A stretch of 64,000 nt of DNA from Xanthomonas sp. SI (GCF_014236855.1 NZ_CP051261.1:1-64000); one strand, 5' to 3'. Counted from the stretch's first letter, positions 21,836 through 31,617 are shown. Numbers and translations: made by a program. The notes: generated by a model not told the origin, from the letters alone.

Positions 21836-22225
21836 CTAGGCATCAGCCCGCTGTTTGGCGACCCGCAGCAGGTTGGAGCCCAGTGCGCTGCCGGCCAGGA
21901 GCGCGCAGACAAGCACAAGCCAATCCAGGGCCAGCAGAAGTGGCGGCGGTGTGCCCAGCCATCGTTTGAGCGCCAGCGCGAACAGCGCCGCCAGCGCCGC
22001 TTGAAGGAACAGCGCGGCCCAGGCATGGGCGAACGGCTTGACGGGCTGGCGGGCGGAAAGATGTGCGAATATCCCCGCGCACACGGAGAATGAAACTGCC
22101 GCGTCCAGGAGCAAAAACGCAATGTTCGTCGTGGATTCGGGGAGGAAAAACCCCTCGGCCAATCCGAGAGCGAATTGCACGACCAACAGCACGCCGGCGT
22201 ACTTGAAGACCTTGCTCCAGTTCAT
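21836..22225 (-). CDS. Small integral membrane protein, unknown function
   Basis: 129 residues from the ATG at 22225 (MNWSKVFKYAGVLLVVQFAL); an ATG three codons earlier (22234) is an alternative. The sequence AGGGGG lies just upstream. Four hydrophobic segments are seen (about residues 8-26, 32-52, 66-84, 95-117). No family recognised. Confidence 0.65.
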   Translation of the reverse strand: MNWSKVFKYAGVLLVVQFALGLAEGFFLPESTTNIAFLLLDAAVSFSVCAGIFAHLSARQPVKPFAHAWAALFLQAALAALFALALKRWLGTPPPLLLALDWLVLVCALLAGSALGSNLLRVAKQRADA

Positions 22226-22321
22226 GCCGCTCATCCCCCTGTTGCCAAGTGCATTGTGCCGAATTGCGAAGTGGCGTTGGCTTGTTCCAGCTAACGCATC
22301 TCGTGCAGTGCGCCGGAGCGT

Positions 22322-22358
22322 TTGCCGGGGATCCAAGTAGCTGGTGTATCCCCGGCAA
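22322..22358. repeat. Perfect 11-bp inverted repeat near the fbp 3' end
   Basis: TTGCCGGGGAT and ATCCCCGGCAA flank a 15-bp loop, 14 bp past the fbp stop. There is no T run, so a 3' stabilising hairpin or a weak bidirectional terminator are both possible. Confidence 0.55.
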
Positions 22359-22372
22359 TGTGCAGCGAAGAC

Positions 22373-23389
22373 TCAGCCCTGCGCCTTGTCGTGCTCCACG
22401 TGGTACCGCACCGCCTCGGCCACTTCATTCTTCGAGCCCAGGAACACCGGCACGCGCTGGTGCAGCTGCTCCGGTTGCAGGCCGAGGATGCGTTCGCGGC
22501 CGGTGCTGGCGGCACCGCCGGCCTGTTCGACCAGCAGGCCCATCGGGTTGGCTTCGTACATCAGGCGCAGCTTGCCGGCCTTGCCCGGGTCCTTCTTGTC
22601 CCAGGGGTAGATGAAGATGCCGCCGCGGGTCAGGATGCGGTGCACGTCGGCGACCATGCTGGCGATCCAGCGCATGTTGAAGTTCTTGCCGCGCGCGCCT
22701 TCGCTGCCGGCGAGCAGGTCGGCCACGTAGTGCTGCATCGGCGCTTCCCAGTGGCGCTGGTTGGACATGTTGATCGCGAACTCGGCGGTGTCCTCGGGAA
22801 TGCGCATGTCGGCCTGGGTCAGCAGGAAGCTGCCTTCCTCGCGTTCCAGGGTGAAGGCGTGGGTGCCGTGGCCCAGGGTCAGCACCAGCATCGTGCTGGG
22901 GCCGTAGATGCAGTAGCCGGCGGCGACCTGGGCGGTGCCCGGCTGCAGGAAGTGTTCGTCGCCGGGCTTGTCGGTGCCGGGTGGCGCGCGCAGCACCGAG
23001 AAGATGGTGCCGACGGAGACGTTGACGTCGATGTTGGAGCTGCCGTCCAGCGGGTCGAACAGCAGCAGGAAATCGCCGCTGGGATACTTGTCCGGCACCG
23101 GCTGGCTGTGATCCATCTCTTCCGATGCGCACGCGGCCAGATGCCCGCCCCAGGCGTTCGCTTCGAGCAGGATGTCGTTGCTGAGCACGTCCAGCTTCTT
23201 CTGCGCCTCGCCCTGCACGTTGCCGGTGCCGGCGTCGCCGAGCACGCCGCCCAGGGCGCCTTTGCTGACCGCGATGGAGATGCGCTTGCACGCGCGCGAG
23301 ACGATGGTGATGAGCTGGCGCAGTTCCGGGCCGATGCGGCCGGCGTGCTGTTCTTCGATCAGGAAGCGGGTCAGCGAGGTTCGCGACAT
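22373..23389 (-). CDS. fbp: Class 1 fructose-1,6-bisphosphatase
   Basis: Dephosphorylates fructose 1,6-bisphosphate in gluconeogenesis. The 338-residue protein has the class 1 metal-site motif [19 protein letters not shown] and the C-terminal [28 protein letters not shown] that forms the sugar-phosphate site. Length is as expected. It stands alone, upstream of the aminotransferase on the same strand with 240 bp between. Confidence 0.96.
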   Translation of the reverse strand: MSRTSLTRFLIEEQHAGRIGPELRQLITIVSRACKRISIAVSKGALGGVLGDAGTGNVQGEAQKKLDVLSNDILLEANAWGGHLAACASEEMDHSQPVPDKYPSGDFLLLFDPLDGSSNIDVNVSVGTIFSVLRAPPGTDKPGDEHFLQPGTAQVAAGYCIYGPSTMLVLTLGHGTHAFTLEREEGSFLLTQADMRIPEDTAEFAINMSNQRHWEAPMQHYVADLLAGSEGARGKNFNMRWIASMVADVHRILTRGGIFIYPWDKKDPGKAGKLRLMYEANPMGLLVEQAGGAASTGRERILGLQPEQLHQRVPVFLGSKNEVAEAVRYHVEHDKAQG

Positions 23390-23577
23390 GGGCGCAGGCA
23401 GCCTTTGGTGGGGGAAGGCGCCTATTGTCGCGGCTGTTGCATGAGATTTCGATTAGCGGCAGAGCGATGGCGTGCAGAAGCGCTGCATCGCCAAGGGCCG
23501 ATGGGAGGTTGGTGCGTGCGGAAGGTGCCAAGCGTCGGGGCTGCAGCCTCTCCCACACCAGGCGGGCAATCGCAGGC

Positions 23578-23611
23578 ACAAAAAAGCCGGAAGCGCGTGC
23601 GCTTCCGGCTT
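23578..23611 (-). terminator. Terminator after the aromatic aminotransferase
   Basis: A perfect 13-bp stem (AAGCCGGAAGCGC / GCGCTTCCGGCTT) with a very short loop; the A run at 23579-23585 gives the T tract on the minus strand. Confidence 0.92.
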
Positions 23612-23633
23612 CGTGTTGCAGTACCGCGCGCGA

Positions 23634-24836
23634 TCAGCCCTTGTGCACGGTGGCCACGGCCTGGGTCACGTAGTCCAGGTTGGCCTGGCTCAGCGCGGCC
23701 ACGCAGATGCGGCCGGTGCCGACGGCGTAGATGCCGAACTCTTCGCGCAGCCGGTCCACCTGCGCCTTGCTCAGGCCCGAGTACGAGAACATGCCGGCCT
23801 GCTGCTGGATGAAGCCGAACTCCGGCGCGCCGAGGGCGGCCAGTTTCTGCACCATGCCGGCGCGCAATGCGTGGATGCGCTCGCGCATCTCGGTCAGCTC
23901 CTGCTCCCACATCGCGCGCAGCTCGGGGCTGGTGAGCACGCCGGCCACCAGCGCAGCGCCATGCGTGGACGGGCTGGAATAGATGGTGCGGATGATGCGC
24001 TTGATCTGCGACTGCACCGCCTTGCTCTCGGCCGCGGTGGCCGAGACCACCGACAGCGCGCCGACGCGCTCGCCGTACAGCGAGAACGACTTGGAGTACG
24101 AGCTGGCGACCACGTAGCTGTCCACGCCGGCTTCGGCCAGCAGGCGCACCGCGTAGGCGTCTTCGTCGATGCCCTTGTCGAAACCCTGGTAGGCGATGTC
24201 GACGAACGGGAACAGGTTGCGTTCCTTCAGCAGCGCGGCGACCGTGCGCCACTGTTCCTGGGTCAGGTCGGCGCCGGTCGGGTTGTGGCAGCACGCATGC
24301 AGCAGCACCACGGTGCCCGGCGCGAGCTTGTTCAGATCGGCGAGCATGCCGTCGAAGTTCAGGCCGTGCGTGGCCGCATCGAAATAGGTGTAGTCGACCA
24401 CGTCGAAGCCGGCGGCCGAGAACACCGCGCGGTGGTTCTCCCAGCTCGGGTTGCTGATGGCGATGGTCGAGGTGGACAGCAGCTTCTTCAGCAGGTCCGC
24501 GCCCACGCGCAGCGCGCCGCTGCCGCCGATGGTCTGCGAGGTGGCGACGCGGCCGGCGGCCAGCAACGGCGACTCGGCGCCGAACAGCAGCTTCTGCGTG
24601 GCCAGGTCGTACGCCGGCAGGCCGTCGATCGGCAGGTAGCCGCGCGGTTTGGCGTCCTGCGCCAGCTGCCGCTCGATCTGCTGGACGGCGCGCAGCAGCG
24701 GGATGCGGCCGCTCTCGTCGTAATAGATGCCCACGCCCAGGTTGACCTTGGTCGGGCGGGAATCGGCGTTGTAGGCCTCGGTCAGGCCCAGGATCGGGTC
24801 GCCTGGGACCTGTTCCACGTTTGCAAAGAAGGACAC
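23634..24836 (-). CDS. tyrB: Aromatic/aspartate aminotransferase
   Basis: PLP enzyme of class I that interconverts aspartate, tyrosine or phenylalanine with their oxo acids. The 400-residue protein begins MSFFANVEQVPGDPILGLTE and has NPTGADLTQEQW, the PLP-Lys motif SYSKSFSLYGERVGALS and the substrate-binding Arg near the end. AspC and TyrB are hard to separate by eye; tyrB is the better guess from length and the aromatic-type motifs. It ends at a strong terminator. Confidence 0.88.
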   Translation of the reverse strand: MSFFANVEQVPGDPILGLTEAYNADSRPTKVNLGVGIYYDESGRIPLLRAVQQIERQLAQDAKPRGYLPIDGLPAYDLATQKLLFGAESPLLAAGRVATSQTIGGSGALRVGADLLKKLLSTSTIAISNPSWENHRAVFSAAGFDVVDYTYFDAATHGLNFDGMLADLNKLAPGTVVLLHACCHNPTGADLTQEQWRTVAALLKERNLFPFVDIAYQGFDKGIDEDAYAVRLLAEAGVDSYVVASSYSKSFSLYGERVGALSVVSATAAESKAVQSQIKRIIRTIYSSPSTHGAALVAGVLTSPELRAMWEQELTEMRERIHALRAGMVQKLAALGAPEFGFIQQQAGMFSYSGLSKAQVDRLREEFGIYAVGTGRICVAALSQANLDYVTQAVATVHKG

Positions 24837-25250
24837 GGCGGTACTCGTTTGGTGGCGAAAGGTGGGGGCCGGGAGGGACCGGAGCCGGCACGGTCAAACA
24901 CCCCATCCTAGCAAACGCAGGCCTTGCGTGGCGGGGCTTTGCGCCAGGGCGCGTCATTAATCCCCAAGCAGATCGCGCCGCTCGTGTGCGTGCACGAGGC
25001 AAGCAATGGAAGGCGTGGAGGATGGTTCCACCCGGGCGATGACGTAGCGCCGAGGGCGTACAAGAGCGCCCTGTGGGTTGGGCCTGTCAGGCCGCCAGCC
25101 GGCACCGCGCGGCTTGACCTGACCGCCAGTCAGGCGCTGCGCCACGCAGCACCGGCTGTCGACCTGACAGGCCCAACGCGACCTACTTGAGAATCGACGA
25201 CAGGCCCTAGGCGGCGTGCGGCCGGGCGGCGCATGCGCGATGATGCGCGC
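24837..25250. other. Divergent gap between aminotransferase and TonB receptor
   Basis: A 414-bp gap carrying promoters for both directions. Its main feature is the large imperfect palindrome at 25077-25177. No gene or clear Fur box is seen. Confidence 0.6.
25077..25177. repeat. 101-bp imperfect palindrome upstream of the TonB receptor
   Basis: The outer arms GTTGGGCCTGTCAGG (25077-25091) and CCTGACAGGCCCAAC (25163-25177) are perfect complements of 15 bp, and pairing continues inward with few mismatches (CAGCCGG against CCGGCTG). It would form one long hairpin. It may be a mobile repeat of its own family, a cis-regulatory hairpin or a protein-bound operator. Confidence 0.8.
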
Positions 25251-27383
25251 ATGCCCAATCGCCATCCTCTCGCTCTGCTCTGCGGCCTCTGCGCCGCGGG
25301 GCTGTCGCCCGTCGTCTGCGCCGCCGAGGCCGATGCCGATCCCGCCACCCTGCCGGTCGTGCAGGTGCAGGCCGCACGGGTCAGCGGGGTGGACGATTTC
25401 GACCTGCCCGCCTCGCTGACCGCGATCAGCGTCGGCGACAGCAACCGCAACCGCACCGGCGTGCAGGTCGCCGAGGCCTTGGCCGGCGTGCCCGGGTTGC
25501 TGGCGCGCGACCGCCAGAACTATGCGCAGGACACCCAGCTGTCGATCCGCGGCTTCGGCGCGCGCTCGGCGTTCGGCGTGCGCGGCGTGCGCCTGCTGCT
25601 GGATGGCATCCCGGCGACGATGCCGGACGGCCAGGGCCAGCTGTCGCACTTCAACATGTTGGGCGCCGAGCGCATCGAGGTGCTGCGCGGCCCGTTCTCG
25701 GCGCTGTATGGCAATTCCTCCGGCGGCGTGGTGCAGCTGTGGAGCGCCGACGGCGCGCCCGACGATCCGTGGCGGCTGCGCAGCACCGTCGGCAGCAACG
25801 GCACGTATAGCGCCGGGGCGCAGCTGCAGGGCCAGCAAGGCGACGTGCACTACAACGTGGCCGCCACCCATTTCCGCACCGACGGCTACCGCGACCACAG
25901 CCAGGCGCGGCGCGAATCGGTCAACGCCAAGTTCGGGTTCGACCTGGCCCCCGGCCGGCGCCTGGACCTGGTGCTGAACTACCTGGACGCGCCGTGGGCG
26001 CAGGACCCGCTGGGCCTGACCCGCGCCCAGTTCCATGCCGATCCGCAGCAGGCCACCGCCGTGGCGACCCAGTTCGATACGCGCAAGTCCACGCGCCAGG
26101 CGCAGGCCGGGGCGATCTTCACCCAGCAGGTGGACCAGCAGACCTGGCGGCTGATGGGCTACGCCGGGCGCCGCGACGTGCAGCAGTACCTGGCGGTGCC
26201 GGTGGCGGTGCAGGCCAACCCGCTGCATGCCGGCGGGCTGATCGACCTGGACGGCGACTACGGCGGCGTGGACGCGCGCTGGGCGTGGCAGGGCGAACTC
26301 GGCGGGCGCCCGTTCCAGCTCACCGTCGGCGCTAATGCCGACCGCCAGAAACAGCACCGCACCGGCTACGAGAACTTCGTCGGCAGCACGCTGGGGGTGA
26401 AGGGCCGGCTGCGCCGCGACCAGGAGGACCAGGTGCAGAACGTGGACCAGTTCGCCCAGGCCTGGTGGCAGTTCAGCGAGCGCTGGTCGCTGCTGGCCGG
26501 CCTGCGCCACAGCCAGGTGCGCTTCCGCTCCGACGACGCCTACATCGTCGGCCGCAACCCGGACGACAGCGGCCGCACCGATTATTCGGCGACCACGCCG
26601 GTGGCCGGGGTGGTGTTCCGCGCCAGCGACGACCTGCGCTTCTACGCCTCGGCCGGCCGCGGCTTCGAGACGCCGACCTTCAACGAGCTGGGCTACCGCA
26701 ACGACGGCGGCGCCGGCCTGGCGCTGGACCTGTCCGCGGCCAAGAGCGAGAACCTGGAACTGGGCGCGAAATGGCGCGACCAGGCCGGCGCCGCGTGGGA
26801 AGCGGCGCTGTTCCGCGCCAATACCGACGACGAACTGGCGGTGGCCAGCAACACCAACGGCCGCAGCACCTACCGCAACATCGGCCGCACCCGCCGCCAG
26901 GGCGCCGAGGCCAGCTACCTGCTGCCGCTGGGCGACACCGCGCAGCTGCAGCTGTCCTACACCTGGCTGCAGGCGACGGTGCGCCAGGCCTACCTGACCT
27001 GCGCCAGCAGCGGCTGCGCCACGCCCACCGCGCAGGTGGCGGCCGGTTCGCGCCTGCCCGGGGTGCCGCGCCAGCAGTTCTTCGCGCGCTGGCAGTGGCA
27101 GCCGCGCGCGTGGCAGTTCGCGGTCGAAGCGGTGGCCGCCGGCGACACCGTGGCCAACGACCTGGCCACCGAAACCGCACCCGGCTACGCGCTGCTGAAC
27201 CTGGAGGCCTCGCGCCGCTGGAGCACCGCGCACGGCGCGCTGCGCACCTTCGCGCGCATCGACAACGCGCTCGATCACGCCTACATCGGCTCGGTCATCG
27301 TCAACGACGGCAATGGCCGCTACTACGAGCCGGGACCGGATCGCGGCTATACGGTTGGGTTGCAGTGGGATTTCGCGCATTGA
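25251..27383 (+). CDS. TonB-dependent outer-membrane receptor, iron-type
   Basis: A 710-residue outer-membrane barrel that imports a ligand using TonB. It starts at the ATG at 25251 with a signal peptide (LALLCGLCAAGLSPVVCAAE), then a candidate TonB box in LPVVQVQA, a plug domain with QLSIRGFGARSAFGVRGVRLLLDGIP and RIEVLRGPFSALYGNSSGGVV, and a beta-barrel ending GYTVGLQWDFAH with the terminal aromatic needed for outer-membrane insertion. The length suits a siderophore or vitamin receptor more than a carbohydrate one. A longer frame from 25233 is possible. Confidence 0.92.
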   Translation: MPNRHPLALLCGLCAAGLSPVVCAAEADADPATLPVVQVQAARVSGVDDFDLPASLTAISVGDSNRNRTGVQVAEALAGVPGLLARDRQNYAQDTQLSIRGFGARSAFGVRGVRLLLDGIPATMPDGQGQLSHFNMLGAERIEVLRGPFSALYGNSSGGVVQLWSADGAPDDPWRLRSTVGSNGTYSAGAQLQGQQGDVHYNVAATHFRTDGYRDHSQARRESVNAKFGFDLAPGRRLDLVLNYLDAPWAQDPLGLTRAQFHADPQQATAVATQFDTRKSTRQAQAGAIFTQQVDQQTWRLMGYAGRRDVQQYLAVPVAVQANPLHAGGLIDLDGDYGGVDARWAWQGELGGRPFQLTVGANADRQKQHRTGYENFVGSTLGVKGRLRRDQEDQVQNVDQFAQAWWQFSERWSLLAGLRHSQVRFRSDDAYIVGRNPDDSGRTDYSATTPVAGVVFRASDDLRFYASAGRGFETPTFNELGYRNDGGAGLALDLSAAKSENLELGAKWRDQAGAAWEAALFRANTDDELAVASNTNGRSTYRNIGRTRRQGAEASYLLPLGDTAQLQLSYTWLQATVRQAYLTCASSGCATPTAQVAAGSRLPGVPRQQFFARWQWQPRAWQFAVEAVAAGDTVANDLATETAPGYALLNLEASRRWSTAHGALRTFARIDNALDHAYIGSVIVNDGNGRYYEPGPDRGYTVGLQWDFAH

Positions 27384-27439
27384 GGTGGTGCGGCTGGGCG
27401 CATCGCATTGCATTGGCTCGCCGCAACTAGAGGGTTGCC

Positions 27440-28090
27440 GTGTATCAGCTGCATCCGAGCGCCGCACTGCGCCAGCATTTCGGCGACCGCCCCTACCAAG
27501 GCGCGGCGCCGTGGGACGCGGAATTCTTGTTTGTCGGCCTGGACGCGAACTATGCGCCGGATATCGAATCCAGTCCGGTGTTCGCGGAGGTGCTGCGCTA
27601 TCACCAGGATGGCGCCGATTTCTGGCAGCGCCATGGCGTACACCACCCTTTCCTGCTGCCGGCGTATCGCGGCGACGGGCGCCGTTATCACCGTAGTTTC
27701 GCGCGCTTGGGCTTTCTTCCACAGGACGCGGCGCAGGTGTCCTTCGTCGAGTTGCTGCATGTCCCAACGGTCGGGCGCAGCAAGTTGGTGGCGGCGGATC
27801 TGGACATCGCGCATCTGCGCATGATTGATGCTGCCATGCGCTGCGGTTCGGCCCGCCATGTGTTCGTGTCGGCGGGAGTGGCGCGGCTGATGCGCGCAAC
27901 GCAGCTGTTTGCCTGGTTGCCAACGCAGCCGATCATAGGCGCGGCGTTGCGGCTGTTGTTCGCCGACTCGCAGCGACAGATCTACCAACATTTGCATCTT
28001 TCCAACTACGGGAAGTTTCAGGCGCAGCTCGAGCGCGAGGCCGAGGCAGTGGCAAACATGCTGCGGCAGCGGCGAACACGTTCCGCCTGA
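27440..28090 (+). CDS. Conserved protein of unknown function, 216 residues
   Basis: Starts at a GTG (27440) preceded by AGAGGG. The N-terminal half has EFLFVGLDANYAPDIESSPVF, a pattern that recalls the nucleotide-binding start of uracil-DNA-glycosylase-fold proteins, but the catalytic motifs are not evident. There is no signal peptide or membrane segment. It lies 56 bp after the TonB receptor on the same strand. Function cannot be assigned from sequence alone. Confidence 0.65.
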   Translation: MYQLHPSAALRQHFGDRPYQGAAPWDAEFLFVGLDANYAPDIESSPVFAEVLRYHQDGADFWQRHGVHHPFLLPAYRGDGRRYHRSFARLGFLPQDAAQVSFVELLHVPTVGRSKLVAADLDIAHLRMIDAAMRCGSARHVFVSAGVARLMRATQLFAWLPTQPIIGAALRLLFADSQRQIYQHLHLSNYGKFQAQLEREAEAVANMLRQRRTRSA

Positions 28091-28250
28091 GTCTGGACAC
28101 AGGATGTCGCACGTTGGTCGGCGCGTGTTTTTCACAAACGGCCGCTAGCGACGCTTAGACGGGAGCACCGATCGAACGGCGGTCCACGGGCTTGGCAGGC
28201 ATGCATCCACGACCTGCATGCCACGTGGAATTCCGTCGCGACGGGTGCCG

Positions 28251-28271
28251 CTGCATGGATGGTCCATGCAG
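28251..28271. promoter_or_regulatory. Perfect 9-bp inverted repeat
   Basis: CTGCATGGA and TCCATGCAG with a 3-bp spacer lie 25 bp before the GTG start at 28297. It could be an operator or mRNA hairpin for that gene. Confidence 0.45.
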
Positions 28272-28296
28272 GCGCCGACCTCGCCGAGGCGTTGCC

Positions 28297-28794
28297 GTGG
28301 AAGACAAACTCGATCGGTTGCTGGCCGATATCGCTCGCCTCAAACAGACGCTCGAGGCGGACAAGACCCCGGCCGAGCGCCTCTTCTGGATCATGGAGAA
28401 GACGCTGGCGCCGCTGGCGATCGCGGTACTGGCGTTCTACGGCAATGCGGCCGCCGACAAGATATCCGCAGGCCAGCTGGCGCTGGCCAGGCTCAGCGTC
28501 GAAGACAAGAAGGACGAGTTCGCGCGCACGCTGCAGAGCAAGTACGTCGAACTGTTCTATGCGGATATCACCTCGGGCGACCCGGATCGGCAAGGCAATG
28601 CGCTGGGCCTGCTGCGGCTGATGGATCCGCAGCTGGCGCTGCAACTGGCGACGTTCGTCGCATCCAATCCCGCCGCGTCGCCGGCGATCAAGGCGCAGGC
28701 CGAAGCCACCGGCCGGCAGATCCAGCGTGAGCGCAGGCGTGGCGCGCTGGCGCCGAACACGTCGATGCTATCGACGCCGACGCGGCATCCATGA
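28297..28794 (+). CDS. Protein of unknown function with one membrane segment
   Basis: 165 residues from a GTG at 28297, chosen because a GAGGCG ribosome site precedes it; the open frame runs upstream to 28192 with no such site. An N-terminal amphipathic helix (VEDKLDRLLADIARLKQTLE) is followed by a short hydrophobic stretch (TLAPLAIAVLAFYG) and a helical soluble tail. No family recognised. Confidence 0.6.
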   Translation: MEDKLDRLLADIARLKQTLEADKTPAERLFWIMEKTLAPLAIAVLAFYGNAAADKISAGQLALARLSVEDKKDEFARTLQSKYVELFYADITSGDPDRQGNALGLLRLMDPQLALQLATFVASNPAASPAIKAQAEATGRQIQRERRRGALAPNTSMLSTPTRHP

Positions 28795-29052
28795 GACAGG
28801 CGGCCCGCGTTCGGCATGCGCACGACGCGGTACCGCGGCTGCATCCGACCGGATCTTCGCCGCTGCGCGGTATGCGCAGTGGCGTGAGGAAAATCAGAAA
28901 AACCGCGCGGATGTGTCTACAAAATACGGTGGAGGTGTCTACCAGCGACGGCTGGTTCGCTGGCGGCCGCGGCGGCGCCGGCAGTAGCGTACGGCTGGGT
29001 CTCGAAGGCCCATTCCTACTACCTCAATCGCTTCACAGCCGGAGATCGCAGC

Positions 29053-29442
29053 ATGGACGAGAAAGCCGACAAGCCCATCCTGGCCGAGGGCGTCAGCGCG
29101 ACGCTTTACCAGGGCACGTTCGTCGTCAACAACGGCACCGGGCAGACCATCACCAACGTCAGCGTCAAACACACCTGCGGAAATTTCGTCAACACGTCGG
29201 TTGCCGTGTCGCTGGCGCCGGGCGAGTCGGCGCCGCCGGTGATACTGCAGGCGCAGACCGGTTCCAACGACAACTGGAGCCTGTCGTTCCAGATGGGCAA
29301 CGTCTCGCGCAGCCGCAGCAGCAAGCAATGCAACTACGAGACCGAGGATGCGCCGAACACCTGCGTCATCGCCCTGTACGACGACAGCTTCAGCGTGATC
29401 ACGCCGAAGAGTTCGCCTTGCCTCAACAACGCCTACGATTGA
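29053..29442 (+). CDS. Small beta-rich protein of unknown function
   Basis: 129 residues (MDEKADKPILAEGVSATLYQ) with alternating strands, for example TFVVNNGTGQTITNVSVKH and NWSLSFQMGNVSRS. Four Cys suggest disulfides, yet there is no signal peptide. The layout resembles the small beta-sandwich family first named from worm daf-2 targets, a weak similarity by eye. The reading frame stays open for about 150 bp upstream without a start codon. Confidence 0.55.
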   Translation: MDEKADKPILAEGVSATLYQGTFVVNNGTGQTITNVSVKHTCGNFVNTSVAVSLAPGESAPPVILQAQTGSNDNWSLSFQMGNVSRSRSSKQCNYETEDAPNTCVIALYDDSFSVITPKSSPCLNNAYD

Positions 29443-29519
29443 GCGCAGCCGGTAGCGCGGCAAGCGCGAACGACGGCAGATCGCAGGCACGACGTCACGC
29501 GTGCGACCCGCAGGCGATC

Positions 29520-29560
29520 CCTGTAGGAGCGGCTTCAGCCGCGACAGGCCTTACCGGGAA
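29520..29560. repeat. REP-like element
   Basis: A full copy of GTAGGAGCGGCTTCAGCCGC flanked by CCT and GACAGG, followed by the common tail CCTTACCGGGA. The same tail occurs at the degenerate copy near 2900. Confidence 0.85.
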
Positions 29561-29666
29561 TCTCCGCCGTCAATGAAGCCGTTTCTACATGGGCGTTTCT
29601 ACGAATCGGAATGCACCAGTGCCGCAGCGATGCAGGCACACGTGCAGTGCCTGCACATGCGCTCGC

Positions 29667-31607
29667 TCAACGCACGCCGAGTCCGAGCCGGCGGTACAGC
29701 GTGCTGCGGCTGACGCCGAGCTGGCGCGCGGCGCGGGCGACGTTGCCGCCGCAGGCATCCAGCGCCTGGCGCATCGCCGCCAGGGCGAGGCTGTCCAGAT
29801 CAGTCGCGTGCGCAGAGGCGCGCGCAGGCACCGCAGACAGTTCGCCGTGCGCTCCGCCCTGCCCTGGCACCGCATCGCCGCCGCCCGCGCGCATGCCGCG
29901 CGCCGCGCCTGGCAAATAGGCCGGCAATGCATCGACGTCCACCACGGCGCCAGCGTCGCTCAGCGCGACCAGCGTACGCAGACAGGCCACCAGTTGGCGC
30001 AGGTTGCCCGGCCACGGATAGACGCTCAGCGTGGCCAGCGCCGCGTCGGTCAGGCGCCGGCCCTGCCCTACCCGCGCCCACAATTCCTGTACCAAGGCAT
30101 GCCGATCCGGATGCGCGCTCAGCGCCGGAATCTGCACGCTGTGATGGGCGATGCGGTAATACAGGTCGGGACGGAAACGCCGCTCGGCCATCGCCTCGTC
30201 CAGGTCGCGATGGGTGGCGCAGATCAGCGCGAAATCCAGCTTCACCGGCTTGCCGCCGCCCAGCGGCAGCAGCTCGCGTTCCTGCAGGACGCGCAGCAGC
30301 CGCGGCTGCAGCGCCGGCGGCATGTCGCCGATTTCGTCCAGGAACAGCACGCCGCCGTCGGCCTGGCGCAGCAGGCCCGGGCTGCCGTGTTTGCGCGCGC
30401 CGGTGAAGGCGCCGTCTTCGTAGCCGAACAGTTCGGCTTCGATCAGGCCTTCCGGCAGCGCCGCGCAGTTGACCGCGACGAACGGCTTGCCGGCGCGCGC
30501 GCTGCGCCGATGCAGTTCGCGCGCGAACACTTCCTTGCCGGTGCCGGTCTCGCCCTGCACCAGCACCGGCAATTGCGCATCGAGCACGCGTCGCGCGCGT
30601 TCCAGCGCCAGTTCCTGTGCGGCATCGAACAGCGGCGCATCGGCGCCGTGCTGCGCGCGCGTGGCCGCGGACACGGTGATCGGCGGCTGCTGCGAACGCC
30701 GCCGCGGCCGCGCGTCGCCGATGCTGTCGACACGCCCATGCAGGGCGCGGCCCTGCAGGTCGAACACGCTGCCCTGCTGGCGCAGCCGCGACAGCGGCTC
30801 TTCGAACAAGGCCGCGTACGGCGCGCGGCCCAGGTCGTGCCGCTCCAGCCCGAACAGGCGCAGGCCGGCCTGGTTGGCCGCGACCAGCTTGCCGTTGCGG
30901 AACGCGAGCAGGCCTTCGCGCGCGGTGCCGAGCAGCGCCGGATCGTGGTGCACGCGCAGCAGTTCGCACTCGGCGATACCGTCGTCGAAATAGCGGTGCT
31001 CGATGCTGGCCACGGCCATCCGCGCCAGGCCCAGCGCGTGCATGTGCTGCACGCTGGCGTCGCCGGAAATGTCCAGCACGCCGGCCAACTGGCCGTAGGG
31101 ATCGAAGATCGGCACCGCGGCGCAGCTGAGGATCTGGTGCGGCGCGAAGTAATGCTCGCCGCCACGCACTTCCACCGAGCGGCTCTCGACGATGGCGGTG
31201 CCGATCGCATTGGTGCCGACCTGGGTCTCGCTCCAGCATGCGCCCGGCATCAGCGCCACGCGCCCGGCCTTGTCGAGGAAGCCCGGGCTGCCTTCGGCGT
31301 CGAGGATCCAGCCGGCCTCGTCGGTCAGCAGCACGATGCTGCCGGTGGCGGCGGCATCGCCGGCCAGGCCTTCCAGTTCGGCGCGGGCCAGCCGCCACAG
31401 GCGCTCGTGCGCCTCGCGCAGTTCGCGCAGGCGCGGCGCGCTGACCGGCTCGATCGGCGGCGTGCCCTGCGCCGCCAGGCCTAGGCGCTGGCAGCGCTGC
31501 CACGACTGCAGGATGGTGTCGGGCACCTGGCCGACCGGGGCGCCGCCGCGCTCGAAGAAGATCCGGCGAGCGTGGCCGAGCTGGTGCTGCGATTGCTGTT
31601 GCGCCAT
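29667..31607 (-). CDS. Sigma-54-dependent activator, AcoR type
   Basis: Turns on sigma-54 promoters in response to a small ligand. The 646-residue protein starts at the ATG at 31607 (MAQQQSQHQLGHARRI). It has an N-terminal GAF-type sensor (about residues 60-220), a PAS-like stretch, an AAA+ domain with Walker A GETGTGKE and the sigma-54 contact loop GAFTGAR, then a Fis-type HTH at the C-terminus (NVARAARQLGVSRSTLYRRLG). It is divergent from the aldehyde/alcohol dehydrogenase genes, with a -24/-12 promoter on their side, so it probably controls them. Confidence 0.93.
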   Translation of the reverse strand: MAQQQSQHQLGHARRIFFERGGAPVGQVPDTILQSWQRCQRLGLAAQGTPPIEPVSAPRLRELREAHERLWRLARAELEGLAGDAAATGSIVLLTDEAGWILDAEGSPGFLDKAGRVALMPGACWSETQVGTNAIGTAIVESRSVEVRGGEHYFAPHQILSCAAVPIFDPYGQLAGVLDISGDASVQHMHALGLARMAVASIEHRYFDDGIAECELLRVHHDPALLGTAREGLLAFRNGKLVAANQAGLRLFGLERHDLGRAPYAALFEEPLSRLRQQGSVFDLQGRALHGRVDSIGDARPRRRSQQPPITVSAATRAQHGADAPLFDAAQELALERARRVLDAQLPVLVQGETGTGKEVFARELHRRSARAGKPFVAVNCAALPEGLIEAELFGYEDGAFTGARKHGSPGLLRQADGGVLFLDEIGDMPPALQPRLLRVLQERELLPLGGGKPVKLDFALICATHRDLDEAMAERRFRPDLYYRIAHHSVQIPALSAHPDRHALVQELWARVGQGRRLTDAALATLSVYPWPGNLRQLVACLRTLVALSDAGAVVDVDALPAYLPGAARGMRAGGGDAVPGQGGAHGELSAVPARASAHATDLDSLALAAMRQALDACGGNVARAARQLGVSRSTLYRRLGLGVR

Positions 31608-31617
31608 GACGGCTCCG

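Noticed and set aside
24957..27923. 988-codon antisense frame opposite the TonB receptor
   Set aside because: Opposes a clear outer-membrane receptor and spans intergenic DNA; no motif and no ribosome site.
28132..28644. Minus-strand open frame opposite the gene at 28297
   Set aside because: Weaker coding character than the plus-strand frame and no ribosome site.
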